64,000 nt of DNA from Stictocephala bisonia (lineage: Eukaryota; Arthropoda; Insecta; Hemiptera; Membracidae). A program made the translations under genes and the position numbers. The stretch is taken from positions 521,001 to 585,000 of the forward strand of contig JAQJVL010000427.1 of assembly GCA_035578905.1 (NCBI GenBank). Reading direction: 5' to 3'. Position 1 is the first letter of the stretch; each line of letters opens with the position of its first letter. A model generated the notes under the pieces. That model searched no databases and had not been told where the DNA came from. It saw nothing but the letters and a program-made list of their open reading frames with translations. Of the stretch, positions 38,896 to 49,885 are shown piece after piece.

Positions 38896-39560
38896 TCAAT
38901 ACCACTGTGTGTGCATGGGTATGTGGATGGGTCAATACCACTGTAAGTGTATGGGTGGGTGGGTGGGTCAATACCATTGTACGTGTATAGGTGGGTCGGT
39001 GGGTCAATACCACTGTACGTGTATAGGTGGGTCGGTGGGTCAATACCACTGTACGTGTACTGGCGGGCGGGTGGGTCAATACCACTGTACGTGTACGGGT
39101 GGGTGGATGGGTCAATACCACTGTACGTGTATAGGTGGGTAAGTGGGTCAATACCACTTTACGTGTATGGGTGGGTGGATGGGTCAATAACACTTTATGT
39201 GTATGGGTGGGTGGGTGGGTCAATACCATTGTACGTGTATAGGTGGGTCGGTGGGTCAATACCGCTGTACGTATACTGGCGGGCGGGTGGGTCAATACCA
39301 CTCTACGTGTACGGGTGGGTGGATGGGTCAATACCACTGTACGTGTATGGGTGGGTAAGTGGGTCAATACCACTGTACGTGTATGGGTGGGTCGGCGGGT
39401 TAATACCACTGTACGTGTACTGGCGGGCGGGTGGGTCAATACTACTGTGTGTATGGGTGGGTGGGTCAATATCACTGAACGTGTATAGATGGGTGGGTGG
39501 GTTAATACCACTGAACGTGTATTGGCGGGCGGGTGGGACAATACCACTGTATGTGTACGA
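38896..39560. repeat. 36-bp G-rich minisatellite, about 18 units
   Basis: The unit is GGGTCAATACCACTGTACGT then GTATAGGTGGGTCGGT, with 36-bp spacing from 38897. The G-rich strand is plus. GGGTGGGTGGGTGGG occurs at 38953-38967 and 39205-39219. As 36 is divisible by three, frames stay open in several registers on both strands (up to 224 codons, 12-residue periodicity). None is a credible gene. Confidence 0.97.
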
Positions 39561-40590
39561 TACTCTAGGTGTAGTATGATTTATTAATGCCACTAGCAGA
39601 GATGAGGAATAAGTCGTGAGAAAAAGTTATTTATGATGTCATTTTCAAAATCCACTTATATTGAAATAAAATAACATTGTGTAAAGTATTGTATCACTTA
39701 AGGTTTAAGGTACTAATCAACTTTAAAATATATCAGACCTGTAATATAGATAAGTAACTATCGCCTGTTATTCTTAATATTTACTTCTAAAAGAACTAGG
39801 TTAGTATTAGCAAAACAAAAACAAAATAAATGAAGGACTGAATACATTACAGTCATTGTAAGAATTATTACAATCATTGTAAAACAGTTTTATAAATAAT
39901 CGATTCCAAATTGGTAAAAAGAACTAAAATAAGCAAATTTATGCGTCACTTAAATGGCTGCCTCAAGTGACATTGCCTAGTTGTGTTAATTACACTAAGT
40001 GCCAATTAGTGCCTGTTTACGGCATCATTAACTATTAATTTGTCACTGATTGGCTAAGTAGGGGGGTTGTCGTACGTAAATGTCAGGCGTAATTAATAGA
40101 AACAAAGTGTTTCGACTATGTTGTGGTTCAAGTTTACTTCTATTTTTAATATTTATTGAATTTAATTTTGTCTTTGTTGACATTTTATTTTTTCTCCATC
40201 TGGGTATATACCATTTTGTTGAGTGTAAGTCAATACAATCACGCTCATTTGGAATTGTGAGTTACACCATGTATGGGTAGGTAGGACGTTTATTTCATTA
40301 TTACCATACTTTTGTGCGTAATAAACTGGAAAATTATCATAATACTTATAAAGGTAGGTGGTGGGTTCCTTAGTATACTTGTTTGTGAGTATAAACTAGT
40401 ATTTTTTAATAAATTAGTTTAACAATATTGTTCTTGCGTAAATAATGTTCTACCCTACTCAACAACGTATAAAAAAAAAAACAACATTATTTCCCAAATG
40501 TTGTTCAGTTAAAAATTTATTATTAATCATACACCATTGCCATATTGTTATTGTACATTTTCTTGTTTAATCATACATATAATTAATAAT
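39561..40590. other. AT-rich DNA, nothing firmly recognised
   Basis: A 66-codon plus frame (40080-40280) is Phe/Leu-rich and resembles chance coding in T-rich DNA, although a small membrane peptide cannot be excluded. No other signal. Confidence 0.4.
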
Positions 40591-40664
40591 GTACGTGTGT
40601 GGGTCGGCGGGTGGGTCAATGCCACTGTACGTGTGTGGGTGGGCGTGTGGGTCAATACCACATA
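40591..40664 (+). repeat. 36-bp G-rich minisatellite, short plus-oriented array
   Basis: Two units of the same family as 38896-39560 (GTACGTGTGTGGGTCGGCGG, GTGGGTCAATGCCACT). Confidence 0.9.
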
Positions 40665-40710
40665 TAACAATAAAATATTAACTGTTCTGTACCACACACT
40701 TTTATCTTTT

Positions 40711-40830
40711 ACACACGTACAGTGGTATTGACCCACCCGCCCACCCATACACGTACAGTGTTATTGACCCTCCCATACACGCACAGTGGTACTTACCCAC
40801 CCACCCACCCATACACGAACAGTGTTATTG
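40711..40830 (-). repeat. 36-bp G-rich minisatellite, inverted array
   Basis: About three and a half units on the minus strand, facing the array at 40591 across a 46-bp gap. CCCACCCACCCACCC at 40796-40810 is the complement of the (GGGT)4-type motif. Confidence 0.9.
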
Positions 40831-41010
40831 TTATAAATTATAAAGGCTTTTATGAGCTTTTGATGTCAATTCACAAAATTAAATCGTATTACATCAAAAA
40901 TAAAAACGCTATAATAAAAAAGAAATAAACATTAAATCCCACATACATACATTATGAAACCTTGTTTTAAAACATCTTGTACCATACAAGATTGAAGTAT
41001 AAAAATTTAA

Positions 41011-41160
41011 GAGCAGGAATATGTGCTCCGCCCAATACCCACGCAGGAGACGGCTCATGTTTACTCCTGAAGGAGTGTACACACTTCCTTTCACATTTCC
41101 TTCCCTTACACGATGTGACTTAGGTTGATGAAATATTTATTGAGGAAACAACGCATCTCC
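41011..41160 (+). repeat. Dispersed ~145-bp repeat, copy 5
   Basis: A well-preserved copy with ACGCAGGAGACGGCTCATGT, TTACTCC, CTTCCTTTCACATTTCCTTC, and ACACGATGTGACTTAGGTTG followed by ATGAAATA. Confidence 0.85.
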
Positions 41161-41606
41161 GCGTAAATCTATATTTCACTTGTAAATCTGCATTTAGCTT
41201 GTGCTTCAATGAAAACTAACTTATATGAATATTATTATGTTTTAACTTTGCTTTAGGAGAATTAGTATTAGTTTAAAAACTATAATTGAAATTATAGTAT
41301 AATTTTTAATCAATTATTAGTTTTCAAAATATATTCATCTGATTTTTTTTGATATTTATAATAAATCAAAATTATAATCGGAAAAAACAACGTTACATGC
41401 GTTTAGAATGTTGTAAGATATAATTACATAAATATAATTGTAAACTATCTTCAAAGAAGTGGTTTAAAAATTGTGTAGAAGAATTTTAAGTATAGTAATA
41501 ATAGTGGTTAAATGGATATTTACAAGCTAAGATGGTATCATACTCTCCTATCATTGTTTAGGAAAACTGTTATTAAAAAACCCCCATGTGGGGGTTATCT
41601 TTGTAT

Positions 41607-41643
<37 letters not shown>

Positions 41644-42483
41644 TAAAAGTAGAACACAACTGAATGGAAAACAACACAGATTTATTACAATTTAAACACA
41701 AAATGCAATAATACTATGGATATTGATTTCAAAAACCCCAATTACCTTCCTCAGATCATCATCATAATTTTACATGTTGTACTTATATTGTAACACTTGT
41801 GTTCTGTGTGACGTTCACTTATATTGTATTTATTTTACTGGTTTATGAACTAAATGCAAGCCATTAGTATATTAGAAAATCATAATAATGTATCTAAAAT
41901 TAGCCTGCTGTTTTTATAAATAATGATCTGTTAATTTTTAAATACTTACTAGGATAAACAATTAAAGAAATTGAATTAATCCATCCTCAAATTAGAGTGA
42001 AGTATAAATAGTATATATGAAGAGTCCGTAGTGTATATGAAACAGTGAAGTGCAATTATAATTTGCCATTCAATATGAAACATTCGTTATTGACAATATT
42101 ATATTAAATACTTAAGTATTATTTCTATAAAGGATCATAAGTTTAATTTTTACATCAGTGGGAAGAACAATCCCACATATCAAATTATCACAATGCCACA
42201 CACAGGCTCACAATCTTTATAGTTAAGAACGTGTACTTCAATGAAATATACTATTTCTATACAATATATTATTGTTAAAATACAAAATATATAGGCCAAA
42301 AATATAGGTTTATTTTTAACTATAATTTATGAGATTTTACGAAATGGATTAGTATTTGACGTTTGTAGTCTCTGAATAGTTTGATACAATAACGATAATA
42401 TGTATATTATTCTTGAATTTTTGAATATTGTATTCCAATTATAAAGTTAACAACATATGATTTATTTAATATGTCAATATGTT
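41161..42483. other. AT-rich DNA with a hairpin and 34-base poly(T)
   Basis: AACCCCCATGTGGGGGTT at about 41579-41596 precedes poly(T) at 41608-41641. The latter could be the poly(A) tail of a minus-strand insertion, but its body is not recognised. Confidence 0.45.
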
Positions 42484-43333
42484 GAATGAATGAATGAATG
42501 AAAACGTTTTTATTAAGCCAGCGTTATTCAAAGTACAATTCTTTGTTTTTCAATACAACTTTTGTCAATAGTTCTTATATTAAACACATTGAAGATACAT
42601 TTTCGATCAAATGATTAATTATTACTGGCATAAAATAAAGCCTTTAAACCCCTTTTAAGCACTAAAAGGTTTGCCAATTTGAGGTCAGTTGGGAGGGCAT
42701 TGTAGGCTTGGGGTCCGAAATAAGAAAAAGCCTTCTTCCCGAGTTCAGTTCTGACCCGTGGCAAGTGCAGCAAGCCTTCCTGCCGAGTGAGCGAACGTTC
42801 ACCTCAGACCTAAAAAAAAGTTTCCCTCTGAGATATTGGGGACACTCCGTTAACAACGTTTTATGAACAATGATAGCAGTTTGTTCATGTTTATGTTTAA
42901 CTGTTCATGTTTAACTGTCAAGATTTTTGCCTTCGACCTATACTCGCTGATATGATCCGACCTTTTTAAGTTGAAGACAAATCTCAGAGCACTATTCTGT
43001 AGTCTTGTGAGAATATACATATTTTCCTGGGTAAGGCTGTTAGCAAAAGAGGGAAGAGCATAATAAATAGATGGAAGAACTATAGCACGAACTATTTCCA
43101 GTTTGTTTGAAACTGGCAGAACAAACCTAAACCTATTAAATAATCTTAATTTAGCAACAACTGTTTTACAGATGTGTCTCACACATTCAGAAAAATTTAG
43201 CCTAGAGTCTAATTTGACACCAAGGAATTTTAATGAATTGCATACAGGTAAAGGCTTATCATCTAGAAGAACTTTCCAGTCACTATTATTGTTGTGTTGG
43301 CTCTGCACAGAGTTGTTTATGTTAGTACAATAA
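42484..43333 (-). mobile_element. 5'-truncated non-LTR retrotransposon (CR1/jockey-like)
   Basis: On the minus strand the RT thumb/C-terminal region at 43308-42850 is followed by a frame-shifted C-terminal block (about 42790-42615). The block contains LLHLPRVRTELGKKAF, YFGPQAYNALPTDLK and a stop (TAA, complement of 42615-42617). A short 3' UTR follows and ends in (ATTC)n, seen on plus as GAATGAATGAATGAATGA at 42484-42501. A simple-repeat 3' tail and 5' truncation are normal for LINE insertions. Confidence 0.85.
42850..43308 (-). pseudogene. Non-LTR reverse transcriptase C-terminal segment, 152 codons
   Basis: The open frame contains SLKFLGVKLDSRLNF (residues about 25-39), HICKTVVAKLRLFNRF, a proposed thumb segment with VRAIVLPSIYYALP, and TRLQNSALRFVFNL. 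This order is typical of the region after the catalytic FADD box in CR1/jockey-type polymerases. The catalytic palm itself is absent, as the element is truncated upstream. The frame ends at 42850, and the remaining C-terminus continues in another frame, so at least one frameshift has occurred. The ATG at 43308 is internal and is not a true start. Confidence 0.85.
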
Positions 43334-44215
43334 ATCAGAAACTAATTCTACTACATGGGTTATACTTGTTTTGCAGTGGGTGTTGTATAAAACGTATGCC
43401 ATACATTTCATTGCTATTAGTTTCTTTTCGACTTATATCTTAGTCATTTTATAAAGAAATAACAAATTTCTTAGACGTTTTATAGAATTTTAAAATTTAT
43501 AAAAATAACACTACTGTCAAAGGCGAAACTTTGTCCGAGTCTTACAGTATCAAAATGCACCTGCCAGGTGAGAAGCTACTTAAAAACTCCTCACTTATAA
43601 GTTTCGTGCTAAAACTAAAAGAAGTTCACTTAGCTTTATACGTTGTAGTAATGATGTTTGGAATTTAGAAATTATAATGATTTAGCTTAAGTGCGTGATG
43701 AAGACTTGTGTATAGGTTTGTGGCGTATGAATAATAGGTAACACTTTAAAATCAAGTGTAATAACACTTTTAACGTTAAATTACGTTATGGTTTATAATT
43801 ATAATAAATAAAAAAATTAAAGTTATGGTATCAAGAATCAGTCTAATTTTATGTCAATATTACTTCTTGAATCATTATTTTAAGTCTAGATTATGTATAT
43901 TATACTTATTTTTTAAAAATATTATAAGTCAATAATACGAACAACAAGATTAAGTTTTTTTTAACATTTCAATATGTTACTACAATACGTCAAGAAATAA
44001 TTCTAGTACATGGGTTACCTTGTAAAAATAAATATAAGTTACCTAGAGTTTTGCAGGTTAAATCAATCAAATTGTACACAGTTAAAAAAAAAAAAGATAA
44101 CCTGTGTATCATTAATGTGCGTTCAAATGTTTCTGGCCTAACCTTTTCTCTTGCACTTAACAGTCCTGCGCCTAATCGTAAACTCTAGTTTGATACCTTA
44201 TCTCAGTATTTAAAA
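43334..44215. other. AT-rich DNA, nothing recognised
   Basis: No feature supported. Confidence 0.45.
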
Positions 44216-44690
44216 GGCGATTGACAAGCTCCCGCGTTCCCTACAGGTAAGGAGCTTAATTGTATAAATTCCTTACTTCCTTCCTTCAATTATTAACTCA
44301 CTAACTTCGTGAGTGGAAGGCGATCGAAAAGCTCCTGTGTTCCTTACAAGTAAGGAGCTTAATTGTATAAATTCCTTCCTTCCTTTAATTATTAACTACC
44401 TAACTTCGTGAGTGGAAGGCGATCGATAAGCTCCCACGTTCCTTACAAGTAAGGAGCTTAATTGTTAATTCCTTCCTTCCTTTAATTATTAACTAACTAA
44501 CTTCCTGAGTAAAAGGCGATCGATAAGCTCCCACGTTCCTTACAAGTAAGGAGCTTAATTGTTAATTCCTTCCTTCCTTTAATTATTAACTAACTAACTT
44601 CCTGAGTAAAAGGCGATCGATAAGCTCCCACGTTCCTTACAAGTAAGGAGCTTAATTGTATAAATTAACTAACTCACTTCCTGAGTGGAA
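44216..44690. repeat. Tandem array, 5 units of 79-103 bp
   Basis: Units start with GGCGAT at 44216, 44319, 44418, 44515 and 44612. The last is cut to 79 bp before GGCGTTTGAC at 44691. Each has GTTCCTTACAAGTAAGGAGC (or a close variant), whose TCCTTAC/GTAAGGA arms form a dyad, plus CTTCCTTCCTT and TAACTAACTAAC tracts. Copies 3 and 4 are almost identical, so they are the youngest duplication. Confidence 0.95.
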
Positions 44691-46111
44691 GGCGTTTGAC
44701 TTAGAGGCTTCCTATGTATTCTTCCTAGTTTTAAGGATAACATTCGAGGATCGTCAAGGATAACAAGTTACATTTTGGATGGAAAGTATAAAGTTCGATG
44801 TGGTGGTGTGTGTTCAGAAAACTGTGTTCTATTATGGGAGAGAACTAAGACTCTAAATTGGGACTTTTATTTGTTATATTACTTATTTTCAACTAACTAT
44901 CCATCCTGAACTGTAGAGTCCAACACTATGCTAATGAATTAAAATATCTGTAAACAGACGATATGGCTAGTTAGTTAACTTTGATGAAGGATAAAGACAA
45001 CGACCTGCCACTGAACCCCATCATAACTAAGGATGCTAAAACAGCTAATAATTCTTGAATTTGTTACTAAACTCACACACGGCTATTTTAACTTTTTTTC
45101 TTATTATGGTTCAATATTTCTTTTATGATCAGTTTATATAATATGAGCTTTTTTAAATGTATTCTCTTTATATTTTCTACCAATTTACAGATACACATGT
45201 ATGATACATAATTGGATCAAAATTGGAAAATTCACAGCTTCACATGTATTACGCCCTATTAATTATTCATCGAGTGATGATAACATATCATAAACACAAA
45301 AATTAAGAGCTATTTTCAAAAGTAAATAGATCTTTGTGCATATTTGAAAGCCAGCGGACATTCGAGCTGCAGAGTTTCAGATTAATTGGCGAGCATCTGT
45401 TATCATCGCAGTCGGAAACCACGTGTGTGCACACCGTGAAAAAATATAGCCACCACACCACGCAACCAGTTTACTTATTGTGTTTTGTCCTTAAGGTTTT
45501 TGCCACAAGAGTTTGCTTCGAGTTATTTTAGTACATTGATGTAATTCTAAATTAATAATTTGTAATATTAAAAGCACCTAAGCTAGATTTCAAAAACGTT
45601 ATATTTTTTTGTTAAAGTTATTACAAAGACATTTACCTAATTTAATGTATATCTCCATATACGTATTTGTCAGTGAAAAATATAATTACGAAATCAGATA
45701 TAGTGTTTATGTTCTCGAAAGAAAATATCTCTTTGACTTACATTTAGAAATTTGGTACTGGTTTGTCTTGATTTGTATTCATTATATAATGATAGCCAAA
45801 TAATTATCTCTATCAATGACACCTGTAGCTATTAAATTTTAAATTCAGAGGCTTATTTACTTTGTCTTGTGAAAACTAAAGAAAATAATATCTACTGAAA
45901 TAGGAACTTTCCACAGTGTTTATATTTCGTTTACTATACAGTTTTGTCTATAGAATATTATGGAGTCGATGACTAATATATTTTGACGCTGTATATTATT
46001 GTATAGTATACATAAAGTTCGTAATTACAAAACATTTTTTATTTTCTAAAGAAAGAACTTTTTAAAATATTTACGAAATATAATGTTGATATATAACGTT
46101 TACCCAACAAT
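44691..46111. other. No supported gene; one GC-richer patch
   Basis: 45334-45531 (plus, 65 codons) is less AT-rich than its flanks and ends in TAG, but shows no motif. An exon, a repeat fragment or chance are all possible. The rest shows nothing. Confidence 0.35.
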
Positions 46112-46421
46112 ATAAGGGAACACTCCGATTTGTCTGCAATCATTATAGTGCCAAGTCTTATAATATTCATGATATAAGGGAACACTCCGATTTGCCTGCA
46201 ATCATTATAGTGCCAAGTCTTATAATATTCATGATACAAGGGAACACTCCGATTTGCCTGCAATCATTATAGTGCCAAGTCTTATAATATTTATGATATA
46301 AGGGAACACTCTGATTTGCCTGCAATCATTATAGTGCCAAGTCTTATAATATTCATGATTTAAGGGAACACTCCGATTTGCCTGCAATCATTATAGTGCC
46401 AAGTCTTATAATATTCATGAA
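46112..46421. repeat. 62-bp tandem array, 5 units
   Basis: AAGGGAACACTCCGATTTGC recurs at 46114, 46176, 46238, 46300 and 46362. Copies differ by only a few bases. The minus open frame 46039-46263 crosses it and is incidental. Confidence 0.95.
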
Positions 46422-46849
46422 CTTATTAAATATACTCAATCACCAATAGCACACAAGTAATAAAGTTGTATTTAAGGAGTTACACAAAAACAGGTTTACC
46501 CTGTATATATTCCTACATTTTTCTAAAAAGTATGAACTATGTAAAAAATATATTGTAAATAAACCAATAAAAATGTTTCTCTAACAAACATCACTGATTC
46601 TGGCTAATATAACACGTTTGTTTGTGTGAAATTTCAAAATGTTACATAAATACAAGGTATTAAGTGTGTATGGGTTGAAAATAGTTCTTATTTTTATAGT
46701 ATTTTTACAGTTACAGTAGATTTTCGTTTCTATCCTATAATGACATTTATTTACAAAACGATCCAACTGAACATTCTTTATTACTGTAATTATATAAATG
46801 TGTTTGATAAATTATAAATGATACTACCACATATTTAGATTTCGCAGAA
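46422..46849. other. AT-rich DNA, nothing recognised
   Basis: No feature supported. Confidence 0.45.
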
Positions 46850-46972
46850 AGGGATGGGTCATGTTAACACACTTCAACCCCAGACGATCAGTTTACACTT
46901 CCGTTAACATCTCCCAATCTCACGATGTAACTTGAGTCGATGAGAAGGTATTGCTGAAATAACGAGGCCTAT
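46850..46972 (+). repeat. Dispersed ~145-bp repeat, copy 6
   Basis: Shares GTTTACACTTCCGTTAACAT, CTCCCAATCTCACGATGTAA, TGAGTCGATGAGAAGGTATT and GCTGAAATAACGAGGCCTAT with the copy at 27600. Confidence 0.85.
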
Positions 46973-47196
46973 TTATACAGTTCAATATTACTTTTCTTTG
47001 ACTTTTTAGTAGTCTTTGGCAAAACACGTATTTTAGCAGAAAACCGTAAGTAGGTGGAGATAACTTGGAATTAATCTCTGCAACCGCTATCACTAATGAG
47101 TTTTTATTATTGATAACTTAAACTTAAATACATGGTTTATTATATCCACTACAGTAACAACTTTATGTTTCCTATAAGTTTTGAATGTATTTTTGT

Positions 47197-47352
47197 AATA
47201 CCACTGTACGTGTATGGGCGTGTGGGTGGGTCAATACTACTGTACGTGTAGGGGTGGGTGGGTGGGTGAATACCACTGTATGTGTAAGGGCGGGTGGTTG
47301 GATCAATACCACTGTACGTGTATGGGTGGGCGGGTGGGTCAATACCACTATA
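47197..47352 (+). repeat. 36-bp G-rich minisatellite, about 4.3 units
   Basis: Units at 47197, 47233, 47269, 47305 and 47341 belong to the same family as 38896-39560. GGGTGGGTGGGTGGG lies at 47252-47266. Confidence 0.95.
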
Positions 47353-49672
47353 CATATTTACAAGAGTTAAGAGTCTAGAAAATGTTCTACATTGTTAAGT
47401 ACTGAAATTATGTTTTTGTTTGTTCAAGAAAAGTAAAATTTATCCACAAAAAAGTTATAAATTGGTTTTTCTTCCTTACTCTACATAAAACCATTGACAA
47501 GAGGGTATAATATTTTAATTGCTAATTCCCATATAGGTAAGAAATATAGATTGACAAAATAATATATTTGAGCACGTTTAGTTATTTTATTTAATTTATC
47601 AATAATAATAACAATGTAACAAAAACTGCTTTGTGAACCAAGCGGTAATTAGAATATTTAATTGGATGTATGACAAAATGTATCAACAATAAGAATACAA
47701 AATTATATTTTAATTCATCAAAATATGCAAATTATACAATATTAGACATCAATTGATACTAAGAAACTAACTGTTCCATGATAAAATTTGCTGATTATTT
47801 ATTTCTTACTTTAATAATAATGGTACTGTATATTATTTTATTTTCATATTTTTGAATAATTCACCTTCAGTACGAAGTTCATAAAAATATGTAAATAGTA
47901 CAATGAATTATAAATACAATAATAAATTAAGAATAAAATTAGTTAATAAAATAAAATCAAACATATTAATAGAGGTTAATTTTCAAACTTATATTTATAC
48001 TGTAAACAGAAAAATAATTAAGTTAAAGGCATACACAAAAAACCGTTTAGTTTTTATTTTGTATGTCGTGATTGCTATACATATGCTACATTATCTACAT
48101 CCGTCTATAACATGTTCAAACTAGTTAAAAACATTTTACGATTTTTTATACGAAGGAAACATATGCAAATTAAATAGAAGAAGTTTGTAAGAATTGTAAA
48201 GTTTAAAACCCCTCTTTATATTAAAACTTACTTAAGTACTTGAGCTTTTGTAAGTTTAAAATCAAATAACGCCAAAGTTTAGCTCTTAGTCCAATAAAAT
48301 GTAAAAATACACAAATAAACTGTTGAACGTCAGCATAATTAAATCCATAAAACATAGTTCTATCTTACTGATTATTTATATTACCCTCAATACTTTCTTA
48401 CTCCTTTTCGTATAAAACTATTGGTCACTGATGAAACAGTTATTTATTAAGTTATATTTAATTTAACTCATTAAATTTGTGCGCTAACATTTATTATTGG
48501 GTAGGCTATTTTCAATATTTAGTTTATTACACTATTGTATATTAAACGATGGTTACCTTAACGTTAGCGGCTAAGCGCTTTTCCTGATTCAAACGAACCA
48601 AATTGGAAATCCACTATCCACTGCAATGACCAGTTAATTGTAAATATGAAAAAAGGCGTGAAGACGTGAAAAAAAGCTTACAACAGTTCGGATTAGACGT
48701 GTACTTCATGATAGTTTTTTGATAACAATAAGATCCAGGAAAATACATATTATCTAATAAAATGTTTTCAAAAACGATATTTTCAAAATATCGTTTTAAA
48801 CAGGGGAGGATTTAAAATTAAAATGATTAAATTAATGTAGAATATCAGAAAGTAATTGATACGAGTATACAAATTTAAAGTATGATCAATAAAGGTTCAA
48901 AGTAAGAAAATACAACACAAATGATGCTAATTTTACATATAATTGTTACGACATAGAATTAAAAAAAAAAAAAATAGTTTCATCCTGCATAATTTTGAGT
49001 AATGTTTACACAAATTAAATTTTGCTGAAAGATAGGTCTGACTGCAAGTAAGATAAACACTCGACAGCTCGTTATTTTCACCAATACCAGTAATTAAGTA
49101 CACGCTTTCAAACACTTCAATAATTCATTCCATGAATTCGACATCTCATCTAGAAAAAAATCGTATCATTAAAACTACATTTTGAACAGAATAACTTTTA
49201 AATTACTAATTTAAAGTACGTTTAAATTTAGCTATTTCATTACTTTAACATTTTATTTACACTACTGTTATTTCTTGACATTACAATTAAAACATTTTAC
49301 AAATATTACAAAGTATGTATAACGAGGTGTGTTTGCTGTATATATTTTGAAATTTTTAGTCCGACCTTTGTAAAACTATTTAAATATATTAAACGTGATC
49401 CTATATATTCCAGTCTTACTAAACTTAGCTTTACTTTCAATTTTAGTATGTAAGATAATACACAAAGTAGCCTATATGTACGTTTATTTTATTGGTAGGG
49501 CTATTATAAATTCACTAAGACTAATTGTTTTTATAAAAAGTGACTGACTATGACCCGTTTTATCACAAAAACGATTTGAAGGCAAAATATCTTATCAAAA
49601 ACTAGCTATTTGAAAGGAATAACTTTAATTTACTATCATTCTTCAAGCTCGTTTCTTACTGGATGGATATAT
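47353..49672. other. AT-rich DNA, no supported gene
   Basis: Open frames of 60-73 codons (47903-48124 plus, 48933-49115 minus) are Lys/Ile/Asn- or Leu/Phe-rich, as AT-rich DNA gives by chance. A local inverted ATTTTGAAAACGATATTTTC-type palindrome lies near 48760-48800. Confidence 0.45.
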
Positions 49673-49885
49673 AATTTAATGTTATAAGATTAACAAATAC
49701 TCCAGTAAATAAATTTTAATTGTGTAAGGCCTTTCGGTAACAAAGTTACCATCTTCAGACAACCAAACTACAAATAATAAACAAAGATAGTTTGGTTGTC
49801 TGAAGATGGTAACTTTGTTACCGAAAGGCCTTACACAATTAAAATTTATTTACTGGAGTATTTGTTAATCTTATAACATTAAATT
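49673..49885. mobile_element. Perfect 97-bp inverted repeat (fold-back element)
   Basis: Arms 49673-49769 and 49789-49885 are identical as reverse complements over all 97 positions, with a 19-bp loop. Each arm holds CTGAAGA, then the hairpin GGTAACTTTGTTACC, then GAAAGGCC (right arm 49800-49829). Non-coding. A transcript would form a long uninterrupted duplex. Confidence 0.95.

Noticed and set aside
38873..39593. Long open frames (up to 224 codons) encoding Thr/His/Pro-rich or Gly/Tyr/Val-rich 12-residue repeats on both strands
   Set aside because: They follow from a 36-bp tandem period, are open in several registers at once, and encode different repeats in each; no start context or domain supports a gene.
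41579..41641. GC-rich hairpin followed by poly(T), resembling an intrinsic bacterial terminator
   Set aside because: The context is eukaryotic and there is no gene upstream; the T34 tract is better read as the reverse of a poly(A) tail.
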